A stretch of DNA of 64,000 bases from JAKFDI01 sp044508835. GTDB lineage: Bacteria; Pseudomonadota; Gammaproteobacteria; Burkholderiales; Burkholderiaceae_C. Positions 33,584 through 41,648 of the stretch are shown here, in pieces. Under the pieces are notes generated by a model, which had not been told where the DNA came from, searched no databases, and saw nothing but the letters and a program-made list of their open reading frames with translations. Made by a program: the position numbers and the translations under genes. Position 1 is the first letter of the stretch. Each line of letters opens with the position of its first letter. The DNA is taken from positions 21,073 through 85,072 of the forward strand of contig JBIQHD010000021.1 in NCBI GenBank assembly GCA_044508835.1, given 5' to 3'.

Positions 33584-34807
33584 TCAAGCGATGATCCGCT
33601 GCTCGCGCAGCGTGCGGATGTCCGAGTCGGCGCAGCCGATCTCGTGGAGGATGTCGTCGGTGTGCTCGCCGGCGACGGGCGCGCGGCGCGCGACGCGCCC
33701 GGGCGTCTCGGTCATCTTGACGGGGATGCCCGCGATGCGCACCGGGCGCGGCAGCCCGGGATGCGGCACCTCGACGGTCATCTCGCGCGCCGCGAAGTGC
33801 GGGTCGGCGATGATCTCGGCCACGTCGTACACCGGCCCGAAGGGGATGATCCCGCCGAGCGTGCGCGCGAGTTCCTTCTTCGTGTGGCGCGACGTGTAGA
33901 GCTCGAGCTGCTCGTAGACGAAGTCGCGGTTGGCCACGCGCGCGTCGGCCGTGGCCGTGCGCGGATCGGCGATCAGGTCCTTGCGGCCGATGCAGGTGCA
34001 CAGCTTCGCCCACCAGGCGTCGAAATGCGCGGCCAGCGTGACGAACCCGTCCTTGGCGCGGAACATCCCGAACGGCGACAGCAGCGGGTGCCGGTTGCCC
34101 TCGGGGTGCGGCACGACGTCGTGGAACGAGTTCTGGTGGACGGTGCGCTCGCACAGCGCGAGCACGGCGTCGACCATGGAGACGTCGACGAACTGCCCCT
34201 GGCCCGTGCGCCGCGCGTGCAGCAGCGCCGAGACGATGCCGAAGGCGCACAGCGTGGCGGGATAGAGGTCGCCCACGCCGGGCCCCACCTTGAGCGGGGT
34301 GCGGGCGTCGGGGCCGTTGATCTGCATGAGCCCGCCCATGGCCTGGGCCACCACGTCGAAGGCCGGCCAGTCGCCGCACGGGCTCTGGCCGGTGCGCGGG
34401 TCCCCGAAGCCGCGGATGGCGGCGTAGACGATCTTCGGGTTGCGCGCGCGCAGGGTCTCGTAGCCCAGGCCCAGCCGGTCCATCACGCCGGCGCGGTAGT
34501 TCTCGATCACCACGTCGGCCGTGTCGACGAGCTTGAGCACGATCTCGACCGCCCGGGGGTTCTTCAGGTCCAGCGCCATCGAGCGCTTGTTCCGGTTCAC
34601 CGAGGCGAAGTACCCCCCGAAGGCGCGCAGCTCGTCCTCGGGCCGGAAGGGCCCGGCGCGCCGGCTCTCCTCGCCGCCGATCGGCTCGATCTTGACGACG
34701 TCGGCGCCCTGGTCGGCGAGCAGCTGGGTGCAGAACGGGCCCGCGAGCATCTGCGTCAGGTCGATGACGCGCACGCCCTCGAGCGCCCCGAAGCCGGTGC
34801 CCGGCAT
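33584..34807 (-). CDS. CaiB/BaiF family CoA-transferase
   Basis: This 407-residue class III CoA-transferase has GVRVIDLTQMLAGPFCTQLL, ADVVKIEPIGGEESR and the catalytic Asp in WPAFDVVAQAMGG. It transfers CoA between two carboxylic acids through an aspartyl-CoA intermediate. The start overlaps the MaoC stop in a TGATG junction. Next to the CitE- and MaoC-type genes it resembles the itaconate/mesaconate CoA-transferase arrangement. Confidence 0.9.
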   Translation of the reverse strand: MPGTGFGALEGVRVIDLTQMLAGPFCTQLLADQGADVVKIEPIGGEESRRAGPFRPEDELRAFGGYFASVNRNKRSMALDLKNPRAVEIVLKLVDTADVVIENYRAGVMDRLGLGYETLRARNPKIVYAAIRGFGDPRTGQSPCGDWPAFDVVAQAMGGLMQINGPDARTPLKVGPGVGDLYPATLCAFGIVSALLHARRTGQGQFVDVSMVDAVLALCERTVHQNSFHDVVPHPEGNRHPLLSPFGMFRAKDGFVTLAAHFDAWWAKLCTCIGRKDLIADPRTATADARVANRDFVYEQLELYTSRHTKKELARTLGGIIPFGPVYDVAEIIADPHFAAREMTVEVPHPGLPRPVRIAGIPVKMTETPGRVARRAPVAGEHTDDILHEIGCADSDIRTLREQRIIA

Positions 34808-35286
34808 CAGCGCGCCCCCCAGTGCGAGCGCCGCTTCACGAGCACCGTGCGCTCGCCCTCGAAGATCACCTGGCCGTCCTGGTTGGCGCCGTAGTGCTTG
34901 AAGCGCACGATGCCGGCGTCCTCGCGGTCCGCGGGCCGGGCCTCCAGCACCTCGGTGTACGCGTACAGCGTGTCGCCGTGGAACACCGGGCCGGTCAGGC
35001 GGATCTTGTCCATGCCGAGCTCGGCGATGGCGTTCTCGGCCGTGTCCTGGCTGGCAAGGCCGATCACCAGCGAGATGTTCACGCCGCCGAAGCTCAGGCG
35101 CCGGCCGAACTCGGTGTCCTTCATCTGCACTTCGTCGAAGTGCCCCGCGGCCGAGTTCATCACCATGTTGGTGATGAGCACCTGCTCCAGGGGCTCGAGC
35201 GTCTTGCCGCGGGCATGCTTCATCACGGCGCCCACCTCGAAGTCCTCGAAGTAGTTGTCCTGGCCGGTCAGGCTGTTCATCTTCAT
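34807..35286 (-). CDS. MaoC-like dehydratase, copy 1
   Basis: This 159-residue hotdog protein has YFEDFEVGAVMKHARGKTLE, a hydratase-2-like region NSAAGHFDEVQMKDTEFG and LTGPVFHGDTLYAYTEVLEA. It likely hydrates an enoyl-CoA. AAGGAACC precedes a GTG-ATG pair, and the ATG at 35286 is taken. It forms an operon with the acyl-CoA dehydrogenase upstream and CaiB downstream. Confidence 0.88.
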   Translation of the reverse strand: MKMNSLTGQDNYFEDFEVGAVMKHARGKTLEPLEQVLITNMVMNSAAGHFDEVQMKDTEFGRRLSFGGVNISLVIGLASQDTAENAIAELGMDKIRLTGPVFHGDTLYAYTEVLEARPADREDAGIVRFKHYGANQDGQVIFEGERTVLVKRRSHWGAR

Positions 35287-35306
35287 CACGGTTCCTTCGT
35301 GCGGGA

Positions 35307-36455
35307 TCAGCGGCCGAGCAGGCGGTCGGAGATGATCCGCTGCTGGATCTCCGAGGTGCCCTCGAAGATCTTGGTCAGGCGGGCGTCGCGCCAGTAGCGC
35401 TCGACGGCGTGCAGCGTCGTGTACCCCGCGCCGCCGTGGATCTGCAGGCCCTCGCTGGTCACGCGCTCGGCCATCTCGGCGGCGAAGAACTTGGACATCG
35501 ACGCCTCCAGGTCGCAGCGCCCGCCGGCGTCGATCTGGCTGCAGACGAAGTAGTTCAGCTGCCGCGCGGCCTCGATCTCGGTGGCCATGCTGGCGATCTT
35601 GAAGCGGATCGCCTGCAGCTTGGAGATCGGCGCGCCGAACTGCACGCGCTCCTCGGCGTAGGCGATCGAGTCCTCCAGCGCGCCGCGCGCGCAGCCGATG
35701 GAGCGGGCTGCGGTGTGGGCGCGCGCGGCCTCCATCGTCGTCGTGAACATGTAGAAGCCGTCGCCCTCCTCGCCGAGCAGGGCGTCGGCCGGCAGCCGCA
35801 GGCCGTCGAAGGCGAGCTCGTAGGTCTTCATGCCGAAGTAGCCGATCTTCGGGATGGGCGCGCCCTGCAGGCCGGGCGGGAACTCGCCGCGCTTCTTCTG
35901 CACGAGGAAGGCCGACATCCCGCGGTGCTTCTTGCCCTCCGGCGGCGCGCTCGTGCGCGCGATGACGACGATGTAGTCGGCCGCGTCGGCGAAGGTGCAC
36001 CAGTACTTGTTGCCCTGGATGACCCAGGAGTCGCCGTCGCGCGTGGCGCGGCACGACAGGCTGGACAGGTCCGACCCCGTGCCCGGCTCGGACATGGCCA
36101 CGGCGCCGATCCACTCGCCGCGCGCGGCCCTGGGCAGGAACTCGTCGCGCTGCGCCTTCGACATCTTCTCGATGCCGGGAATGGTGTTGGTGCGCGCGAT
36201 GATCGACGAGACGCTCATCCAGGCGCGCGCGAGCTCCTCGGTGATCAGGCAGTACTCGAAGACGCCCAGCCCCATGCCGCCGTGGGCCTCGTCGATCATG
36301 ATGCCGAAGTAGCCCATCTCGGCCATCTTGTCGCGCAGGTCCATCGGGATGTCGCCCTTGACCGGATCCAGCCTGTTGGCCACCGGCAGGACCTCCTTCA
36401 TCGCGAACTCGCGCGCCGCCTCCTGGATCATCCGGCGCTCGTCGGTCATGTACAT
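35307..36455 (-). CDS. acyl-CoA dehydrogenase, copy 3
   Basis: This 382-residue protein is of classical acyl-CoA dehydrogenase size. It has AVAMSEPGTGSDLSSLSCRA, WVIQGNKYWCTFADAADYI, LQIHGGAGYTTLHAVERYWR and the catalytic Glu in TKIFEGTSEIQQRI. Together with the neighbouring CoA-transferase, hydratases and lyase it could oxidise a methylsuccinyl-CoA-like or other branched acyl-CoA. The start overlaps the preceding MaoC stop (TGATG). Confidence 0.93.
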   Translation of the reverse strand: MYMTDERRMIQEAAREFAMKEVLPVANRLDPVKGDIPMDLRDKMAEMGYFGIMIDEAHGGMGLGVFEYCLITEELARAWMSVSSIIARTNTIPGIEKMSKAQRDEFLPRAARGEWIGAVAMSEPGTGSDLSSLSCRATRDGDSWVIQGNKYWCTFADAADYIVVIARTSAPPEGKKHRGMSAFLVQKKRGEFPPGLQGAPIPKIGYFGMKTYELAFDGLRLPADALLGEEGDGFYMFTTTMEAARAHTAARSIGCARGALEDSIAYAEERVQFGAPISKLQAIRFKIASMATEIEAARQLNYFVCSQIDAGGRCDLEASMSKFFAAEMAERVTSEGLQIHGGAGYTTLHAVERYWRDARLTKIFEGTSEIQQRIISDRLLGR

Positions 36456-36970
36456 CACGATTCCTTTCCGGTGGCTTGGCCGTCCGCGCCGGCGCGGCGG
36501 TTGAAGCGGTTGCTGCGCATGAACTCGCACACCAGCTCGTCGCGCTGGTTGAAGCCCTGCGTGTGCCAGGTCGCGATGCCGACCTTGGGGTTCTTGGCCG
36601 ACGCGCGGCGCAGCGTGACGGTGGAGCGCGCCCGCAGGGTGTCGCCCGGGTACACCGGCGCGTGGTAGCGCAGGTCGTCGACGCCGAGGAAGGCCGTCGA
36701 GGTCTCGCTGAGGTCCTGGACCGACAGGCCGAAGACGGTGTTGAAGACGAGCAGCGGGTTCAGCGGCGTGTCGCGGTGCCCCATCGCGCGCGCGAACTCG
36801 ACGTTGGTGTAGGTCGGGTTGAAGTGCAGCGTGAGCGTGGTGAACAGCGCGTTCTCGGCCTGGGAGAGGGTGCGCCCCCAGTGGTGCTCGAAGACGCGGC
36901 CGGGCTCGAAGTCCTCGTACCCGAATCCCTTGGTGCGCAGCGTGGCGCGGTCGATGACTGGATGGCTCAT
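36455..36970 (-). CDS. MaoC-like dehydratase, copy 2
   Basis: This 171-residue hotdog protein has FGYEDFEPGRVFEHHWGRTL, FNPTYTNVEFARAMGHRDTP and HAPVYPGDTLRARSTVTLRR. It differs clearly from copy 1, suggesting that either a heterodimer or two successive hydration steps are needed. The start is preceded by a GGAAACCACC stretch. It lies between the acyl-CoA dehydrogenase and the second MmgE/PrpD gene. Confidence 0.88.
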   Translation of the reverse strand: MSHPVIDRATLRTKGFGYEDFEPGRVFEHHWGRTLSQAENALFTTLTLHFNPTYTNVEFARAMGHRDTPLNPLLVFNTVFGLSVQDLSETSTAFLGVDDLRYHAPVYPGDTLRARSTVTLRRASAKNPKVGIATWHTQGFNQRDELVCEFMRSNRFNRRAGADGQATGKES

Positions 36971-37003
36971 GGTGGTTTCCGTCGGAGGTTGCGAAGCGCC
37001 CGG

Positions 37004-38389
37004 CTAGCGGACGAGGGCCATCAGCTCGCCGACGTCGGCGATGCGCTCGATGTCCGCGATGGCGGCGGCGAGCCGCCCCGCCCGCGACGCGCCGAGCACC
37101 GGCACGGCCAGCGCGGTGAACTTGCGGTCCAGCCGCTCGCCCTGCCCGGCCAGGTCGTCCGCCGGCACGCCGGTGTCGTGGCTCGCCTGCAGCACGCGGC
37201 CGTCGGCCAGTTCGACGTCGACCTCGGTCAGGCACAGCGGCCAGCCCTGCGGCATGGGGCGCACGACGACGCGGTCGCGCAGCACGCACAGGTCGGCGCG
37301 CCGCGTCAGGGCATCGGTGTAGGAGGCCGGCGAGGCCGTGTCCTCCCCGGCCAGCGCCAGCGCGGCGTTGAAGCGCAGGCTGAACTTGGCCTCGAGCCCG
37401 GTGGCCGGCGCCGCGATGTTGCACATGCGGTCCGCGCCCGGTTCCACGCGCAGCTCGACGCGGCGGATCTGTTCGGCCGCGAGCCCGTGCTCGGCGCGCA
37501 GCCGCCGGACCGCGGCGATGGCGCCGTGCGTGCCGTAGCAGGCGGCGCTGAACTTGAAGAGGTTGTCGGCGATGTGCGCGCCGGCGCGCGCCGGCACGAG
37601 CGCCGCGGCCGCGTCGCCGCCCGGGCTCTGCGTGTCGGCGAAGCCCTGGGCGCATTCGAGGATGTCGGCCCGCCCGGTGAAGCCGCGGTTCGCCAGCTGC
37701 GCGCCGAACAGGCCGTTCTCGTTCGACTTGCCGGCATGCAGCGGCTTGCACATGGTGCCGAACTGCGCCTTGAAGCCCGCGGCCTGCGTGCCGGCGATGC
37801 CCAGCGCCCGCGCGCAGGCCTCGGCGTCCAGGTCCATCAGCAGCGCGGCGGCCGAGGCCGCGCCGTAGGCGCCGATCGTCGCCGTGCCGTGGAAGCCGCG
37901 CTCGTAGTGCTCGCGCCCGACGAAGCGGCCCACCATCACGGCCGCCTCGTAGCCCGCGACGAAGGCGTGCAGCAGCTGCGCGCCGCTCTTGCGGCGGACC
38001 TCGGCCATGGCGAGCGCCGCGGGCAGCACGGCGGCCGTGATGTGCCCGTGCCCGGCGACGTTCACGTCGTCGTAGTCGATGGCGTGGCCCATGGCGCCGT
38101 TGATCAGCGCGGCCTGGCGCGCGCTGAAGCGGTCGCGGCTGCCCGGCACCGTGGCGGCCGGGGTGCATCCCTCTTCCCCGGCCTGCGCCATCAGCATGCG
38201 CACCAGCGGCTCGCGCGAGCCCGCCAGCGCCACGGCGAACCAGTCGAGCATGCACTGCCGGCCCACGGTGCGCACGTTGTCCGGCAGCTCGCCCGCGCAC
38301 AGTCGCCGCATCCTGTCGACGACCGCCGCGGTGACGCCCGTCGAGCCTTCCGGATCCCGCGTGGCGGGTCCGCCGTCGTCTTGTGTCAA
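37004..38389 (-). CDS. MmgE/PrpD family protein, copy 2
   Basis: A 461-residue protein in the MmgE/PrpD family: INGAMGHAIDYDDVNVAGHG carries the conserved His/Asp active-site pattern, and VAGYEAAVMVGRFVGREHYE, GFHGTATIGAYGAASAAALL and AQFGTMCKPLHAGKSNENG follow. It is more canonical than copy 1. The start is a TTG, chosen because AGGAGACACGC directly precedes it. It opens the six-gene operon running to 32656 and is headed by operator g. cis-Aconitate decarboxylase and 2-methylcitrate dehydratase are the best known relatives. Confidence 0.87.
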   Translation of the reverse strand: MTQDDGGPATRDPEGSTGVTAAVVDRMRRLCAGELPDNVRTVGRQCMLDWFAVALAGSREPLVRMLMAQAGEEGCTPAATVPGSRDRFSARQAALINGAMGHAIDYDDVNVAGHGHITAAVLPAALAMAEVRRKSGAQLLHAFVAGYEAAVMVGRFVGREHYERGFHGTATIGAYGAASAAALLMDLDAEACARALGIAGTQAAGFKAQFGTMCKPLHAGKSNENGLFGAQLANRGFTGRADILECAQGFADTQSPGGDAAAALVPARAGAHIADNLFKFSAACYGTHGAIAAVRRLRAEHGLAAEQIRRVELRVEPGADRMCNIAAPATGLEAKFSLRFNAALALAGEDTASPASYTDALTRRADLCVLRDRVVVRPMPQGWPLCLTEVDVELADGRVLQASHDTGVPADDLAGQGERLDRKFTALAVPVLGASRAGRLAAAIADIERIADVGELMALVR

Positions 38390-38461
38390 GCGTGTCTCCT
38401 GCACTTCGAACGCGATGAATATGCAGCAGATGACTGCCGTGCCGACACCTCGGCGGCAAAT

Positions 38462-38475
38462 AGCATGTACGTGAT
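38462..38475 (-). promoter_or_regulatory. regulon operator, site g (degenerate)
   Basis: On the minus strand it reads ATCAC-GTAC-ATGCT followed by ATTTGCC: the first arm is perfect, the second has two mismatches, and the downstream extension is kept. It lies 72 bases before the TTG start of the MmgE/PrpD gene. Confidence 0.55.
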
Positions 38476-38495
38476 GCGCGGCCCGTCCGGGCCTC

Positions 38496-39383
38496 TCAGG
38501 CCCGGCCCGCGGCGGCGATCGCGTCGGCGATGGCCACCGTCTGCCGGGCCATCTCGGCATGCAGCAGCTCGACCATGCGGCCGTCCAGCTTGATGACGCC
38601 CTTGCCCCGGTTCTCGGGGCGCTCGAACGCCGCGAGGATCGCCCGCGCCTCCTCGACTTCCTGCGCCGCCGGCGTGTAGGCGCGGTGGCAGGGCTCGATC
38701 TGCGACGGGTGGATGAGGGTCCTGCCGTCGAAGCCCATGGCGCGGCCCTGCTCGCAGGTGCGCGCCAGCGCCTCGACGTCCCGGATGTCGTTGGGCACGC
38801 CGTCGAGGATGCACAGCCCCGCGGCCCGTGCCGCGGCCACGGCGATGGCGAGGTAGGGCAGCAGCGGCTCGCGCGAGGGCACGTGCCGCCCGCGCAGCTC
38901 CTTCACGAGGTCGTTCGTGCCCATGACCCAGGTGGTCATGCGGGACCCGGGGCGCCGGGCCGCCTGCGCGATCCCCGAGGCGTCGAGGATCGCGGCGGGG
39001 GTTTCGACCATGCACCACAGGCCGGTGTCCGGCGGCACGCCGCAGGCGTCCATCAGCGCCTCGGCGGCCTCGACGTCCTTCGCGCTGCCGATCTTCGGGA
39101 ACAGCAGCGCGGCGGCGCCGGACTGCGCGACCGCGCGCACGTCGTCCTCGCACCACGCGGTGCCCAGCCCGTTCACGCGCACGACCACCTCGCGCCCGCC
39201 GAACCCGGCCTCGCGCAGCACCTGCACGACCACGTCCCGCGCCGCGGCCTTGGCGTCGGGCGCGACGGCGTCCTCCAGGTCGAAGATCAGCACGTCGGCG
39301 GCGCTCCTGGCGGCCTTCAGCAGCACGGCGGCCTTGTCGCCGGGGGTGTAGAGGGCGCTGCGGCGGGGGCGGATGGGGTTCAT
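38496..39383 (-). CDS. HpcH/HpaI-type CoA ester lyase (CitE-like), copy 2
   Basis: This 295-residue CitE-like lyase has SALYTPGDKAAVLLKAARS, the Mg site VLIFDLEDAVAPDAKAAARD, GLWCMVETPAAILDA and TLIHPSQIEPCHRAYTP. It is closer to the citrate-lyase beta/citramalyl-CoA lyase type than copy 1. The start overlaps the MFS stop (ATGA), so it is coupled to the transporter gene. Confidence 0.9.
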   Translation of the reverse strand: MNPIRPRRSALYTPGDKAAVLLKAARSAADVLIFDLEDAVAPDAKAAARDVVVQVLREAGFGGREVVVRVNGLGTAWCEDDVRAVAQSGAAALLFPKIGSAKDVEAAEALMDACGVPPDTGLWCMVETPAAILDASGIAQAARRPGSRMTTWVMGTNDLVKELRGRHVPSREPLLPYLAIAVAAARAAGLCILDGVPNDIRDVEALARTCEQGRAMGFDGRTLIHPSQIEPCHRAYTPAAQEVEEARAILAAFERPENRGKGVIKLDGRMVELLHAEMARQTVAIADAIAAAGRA

Positions 39384-40630
39384 CGGGGGTCTTCCGTTCT
39401 GGCGGGGGGATGCGCCGCCGGATGCGGCGCGGGGTGGGAATCGGTGCGCGTCCCGGGCCGCTCGGCCCGCAGGAGCGCGAGCGCCGCGGCCAGCGCGGCG
39501 AGCGCGAGCAGCCCGTAGCTGCCGGCGTAGCCGGCCGTGGGCAGCAGGGCCGAGAACAGCATGGGACCGAGGATCGCACCGGCGAAGGACACGGCCGAGA
39601 AGGTGCCGACGAGCTCGGCCGACCGCTCGCGCGGGCCGCTGTGCGCCAGCTCCGCCAGCACGACGCCGTTCCAGCCCAGCGCGCCGGCGCCGTACAGCAG
39701 GAAGACGCCCCACACGGCGGACGGCGGCCAGCCGGGCCCGGCCATCGCCGCCAGGCCCGCGGCGAGGGCGATGAGCAGGCCGAGGCTGCCGATCAGGGCC
39801 ATGCGCCGGCCGGTGCGGTCCGCGGCGAAGCCGAGGGCCAGGCGCGCCGACACGCCGGCCATCTGCGCCGCCGCCAGCACGGCGCCGGCCTCCACGTGCG
39901 ACAGCGCCACGGCATCGACCAGGAAGGCCACCGTGAACGCCGCCAGGCAGGACTGCGCGGCGAGGTAGGCCAGCGCGGCCTTGGCCAGCAGCGCCCGCCG
40001 CGGGTCGCCGAACAGCGTGCGCAGCGGCTCGAGCCAGGAGGCCGGCCGTTGCGCCGGCCGGCCGCGGCCCGCGCCGCCCCGGTCCAGCGCCCGCGCGCCC
40101 TGCAGCAGCACGGCCAGGCCCAGCGCGGCGCCGGCGCTCGCCAGCAGCGCGCCCTGCCATCCGGCCCGCTGCGCCAGCCGCGGCAGCACGGCCGCGGCGA
40201 GCGCCGCCCCGGCCGGCACGCTGATGCGGTTGATGGAGAACACGAGCCCGTAGGACGTGGCGGGCGTGAAGCGCGTCAGTAGCGAGGTGGAGGCGGCCGT
40301 CACCGGGCCGAAGCCCAGGCCGATGGCGAGCGTGCCCAGCACGAGCGCCTCGGCCGTGCCGGCCGCGCACAGCGCCAGCCCCGCGCCGACGGTGGCGAGC
40401 GAGGCCTGGCAGCTGCGGATGGGGCCGCTGCGCTCGATGCGCGCCGAGCACAGGTAGGCGGTGACGATGGCGCCGGCATAGACCGTCGCCGTGGCCACGC
40501 CGGCGAAGCCGCTCGCGACGCCGAGCGCTTCGGCGATCGCGGGGATCAGCACCGGCACGCAGACGATGCCGAAGGCGATCATGCCCTGGACCACGACCGT
40601 GACCAGCAAGGGATAGGCGGCGTGATGCAT
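39380..40630 (-). CDS. MFS transporter
   Basis: A protein of about 416 residues with 12 predicted membrane segments. It starts with the hydrophobic LLVTVVVQGMIAFGIVCVPV and has the loop motif GFAADRTGRRMALIG between helices of the second half. An ATG at 40687 in the same frame would add 19 hydrophilic residues; the start at 40630 fits topology better. It pairs with the CitE copy 2 gene. Import of a pathway acid or export of a product are both possible. Confidence 0.85.
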   Translation of the reverse strand: MHHAAYPLLVTVVVQGMIAFGIVCVPVLIPAIAEALGVASGFAGVATATVYAGAIVTAYLCSARIERSGPIRSCQASLATVGAGLALCAAGTAEALVLGTLAIGLGFGPVTAASTSLLTRFTPATSYGLVFSINRISVPAGAALAAAVLPRLAQRAGWQGALLASAGAALGLAVLLQGARALDRGGAGRGRPAQRPASWLEPLRTLFGDPRRALLAKAALAYLAAQSCLAAFTVAFLVDAVALSHVEAGAVLAAAQMAGVSARLALGFAADRTGRRMALIGSLGLLIALAAGLAAMAGPGWPPSAVWGVFLLYGAGALGWNGVVLAELAHSGPRERSAELVGTFSAVSFAGAILGPMLFSALLPTAGYAGSYGLLALAALAAALALLRAERPGTRTDSHPAPHPAAHPPARTEDPR

Positions 40631-40743
40631 GTACCGGAAGCCGTCGGGGCCGCGAGCCCCGTGTCGTCGTGCCGCGAAGCGCGGCACCGCGGCCGGCCAC
40701 TATGTCGGCGGCCCCGGCCCTCGGCAAGCCGCCCACCGCGTTG

Positions 40744-40757
40744 ATCACATGCGTGAT
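40744..40757 (+). promoter_or_regulatory. regulon operator, site h
   Basis: ATCAC-ATGC-GTGAT with perfect arms, followed on the plus strand by GTCGCGCC. It lies in the divergent gap between the MFS gene and the second crotonase gene, 93 bases before the latter. It may serve both directions. Confidence 0.7.
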
Positions 40758-40850
40758 GTCGCGCCGCGGCGGCGCCCCGCCGCTTGTTCCGCGCGGCCGC
40801 CGCCGCTGTAATCGGGCGGCCACGGCGCGCGTGGCGACACGGAGGATCCC

Positions 40851-41630
40851 TTGAGCCAGCTGACGATCGAACGCGACGAGGGCATCGTCTTCCTGACGAT
40901 GGACGGGGCGCCCGGGCCCAGCACCGTCGACGTGGCGCTGTGCGAGGCGCTGCTGCGCGCGGCACAGGACATCGCGGGCACGCCGTCCGACCGCGTGGTC
41001 GTGCTGCGCGGCGCGGGCAGCGTGTTCTCCGCCGGCGGGAACCTGCCATACATCGAGCAGGCGATGGCGGATCCCGAGGGCCGGCTGGGACCGCTCATCG
41101 AGCGCTTCCACGAGGCGGTGCTCGCGCTCGCCCGCCTGCCGCAGCCGGTGGTCGCCTCGGTGCACGGCGCGGCGGCGGGCGCCGGCTTCTCGCTGGCGAT
41201 GGCCTGCGACACGGTGGTGGCGGCGCGCTCGGCCCGCTTCGTCGTCGGCTACCCGAAGATCGGCGCGTCCTGCGACGGCGGGCTGAGCTTCCAGCTCGCC
41301 CGGCGCATGGGCCGCCAGCGCGCGCTGAACGCCTTCCTGCTCGCGGAGTCGCTGGACGCGGCGACGGCGCGCGACTGGGGGCTCGTCGACGTGCTGGCCG
41401 ACGACGACGCGCTGGCGGCGCAGACACGCGCGACGGCGCTGCGGCTCGCCTCGTACCCCGCCCAGGCCGTCGGCGAGATCAAGACCCTGCTGCGCGACGC
41501 CGCCGACGGCGAGTTCGAGGCCCACCTGCGGCGCGAGAAGGCGGCGTTCCTGCGCTGCGCGGCCACCGACGACTTCCGCCGCCGCGTGCAGGACTTCAAC
41601 GCCCGCTCGCGGCAGCGCCGGCCGGGCTGA
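40851..41630 (+). CDS. crotonase/enoyl-CoA hydratase family protein, copy 2
   Basis: This 259-residue crotonase has the oxyanion holes GAGSVFSAGGNLPYIEQ and ASVHGAAAGAGFSLAMACDT. At the catalytic positions it has GYPKIGASCDGGLSF instead of the usual two Glu residues, so the chemistry is more likely isomerase- or ligase-type hydratase than a textbook hydratase. It starts at TTG with GGAGG six bases upstream. It is led by operator h. Confidence 0.87.
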   Translation: MSQLTIERDEGIVFLTMDGAPGPSTVDVALCEALLRAAQDIAGTPSDRVVVLRGAGSVFSAGGNLPYIEQAMADPEGRLGPLIERFHEAVLALARLPQPVVASVHGAAAGAGFSLAMACDTVVAARSARFVVGYPKIGASCDGGLSFQLARRMGRQRALNAFLLAESLDAATARDWGLVDVLADDDALAAQTRATALRLASYPAQAVGEIKTLLRDAADGEFEAHLRREKAAFLRCAATDDFRRRVQDFNARSRQRRPG

Positions 41631-41648
41631 GCCCGCGGCTTCAGCCCG
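41623..41648. terminator. symmetrical hairpin carrying both stop codons
   Basis: CGGGCTGA and TCAGCCCG form a perfect 8-bp stem around a 10-base loop. The TGA of the crotonase gene and the TGA of the convergent hotdog gene are both inside the stem arms. It is a likely bidirectional terminator. Confidence 0.55.
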
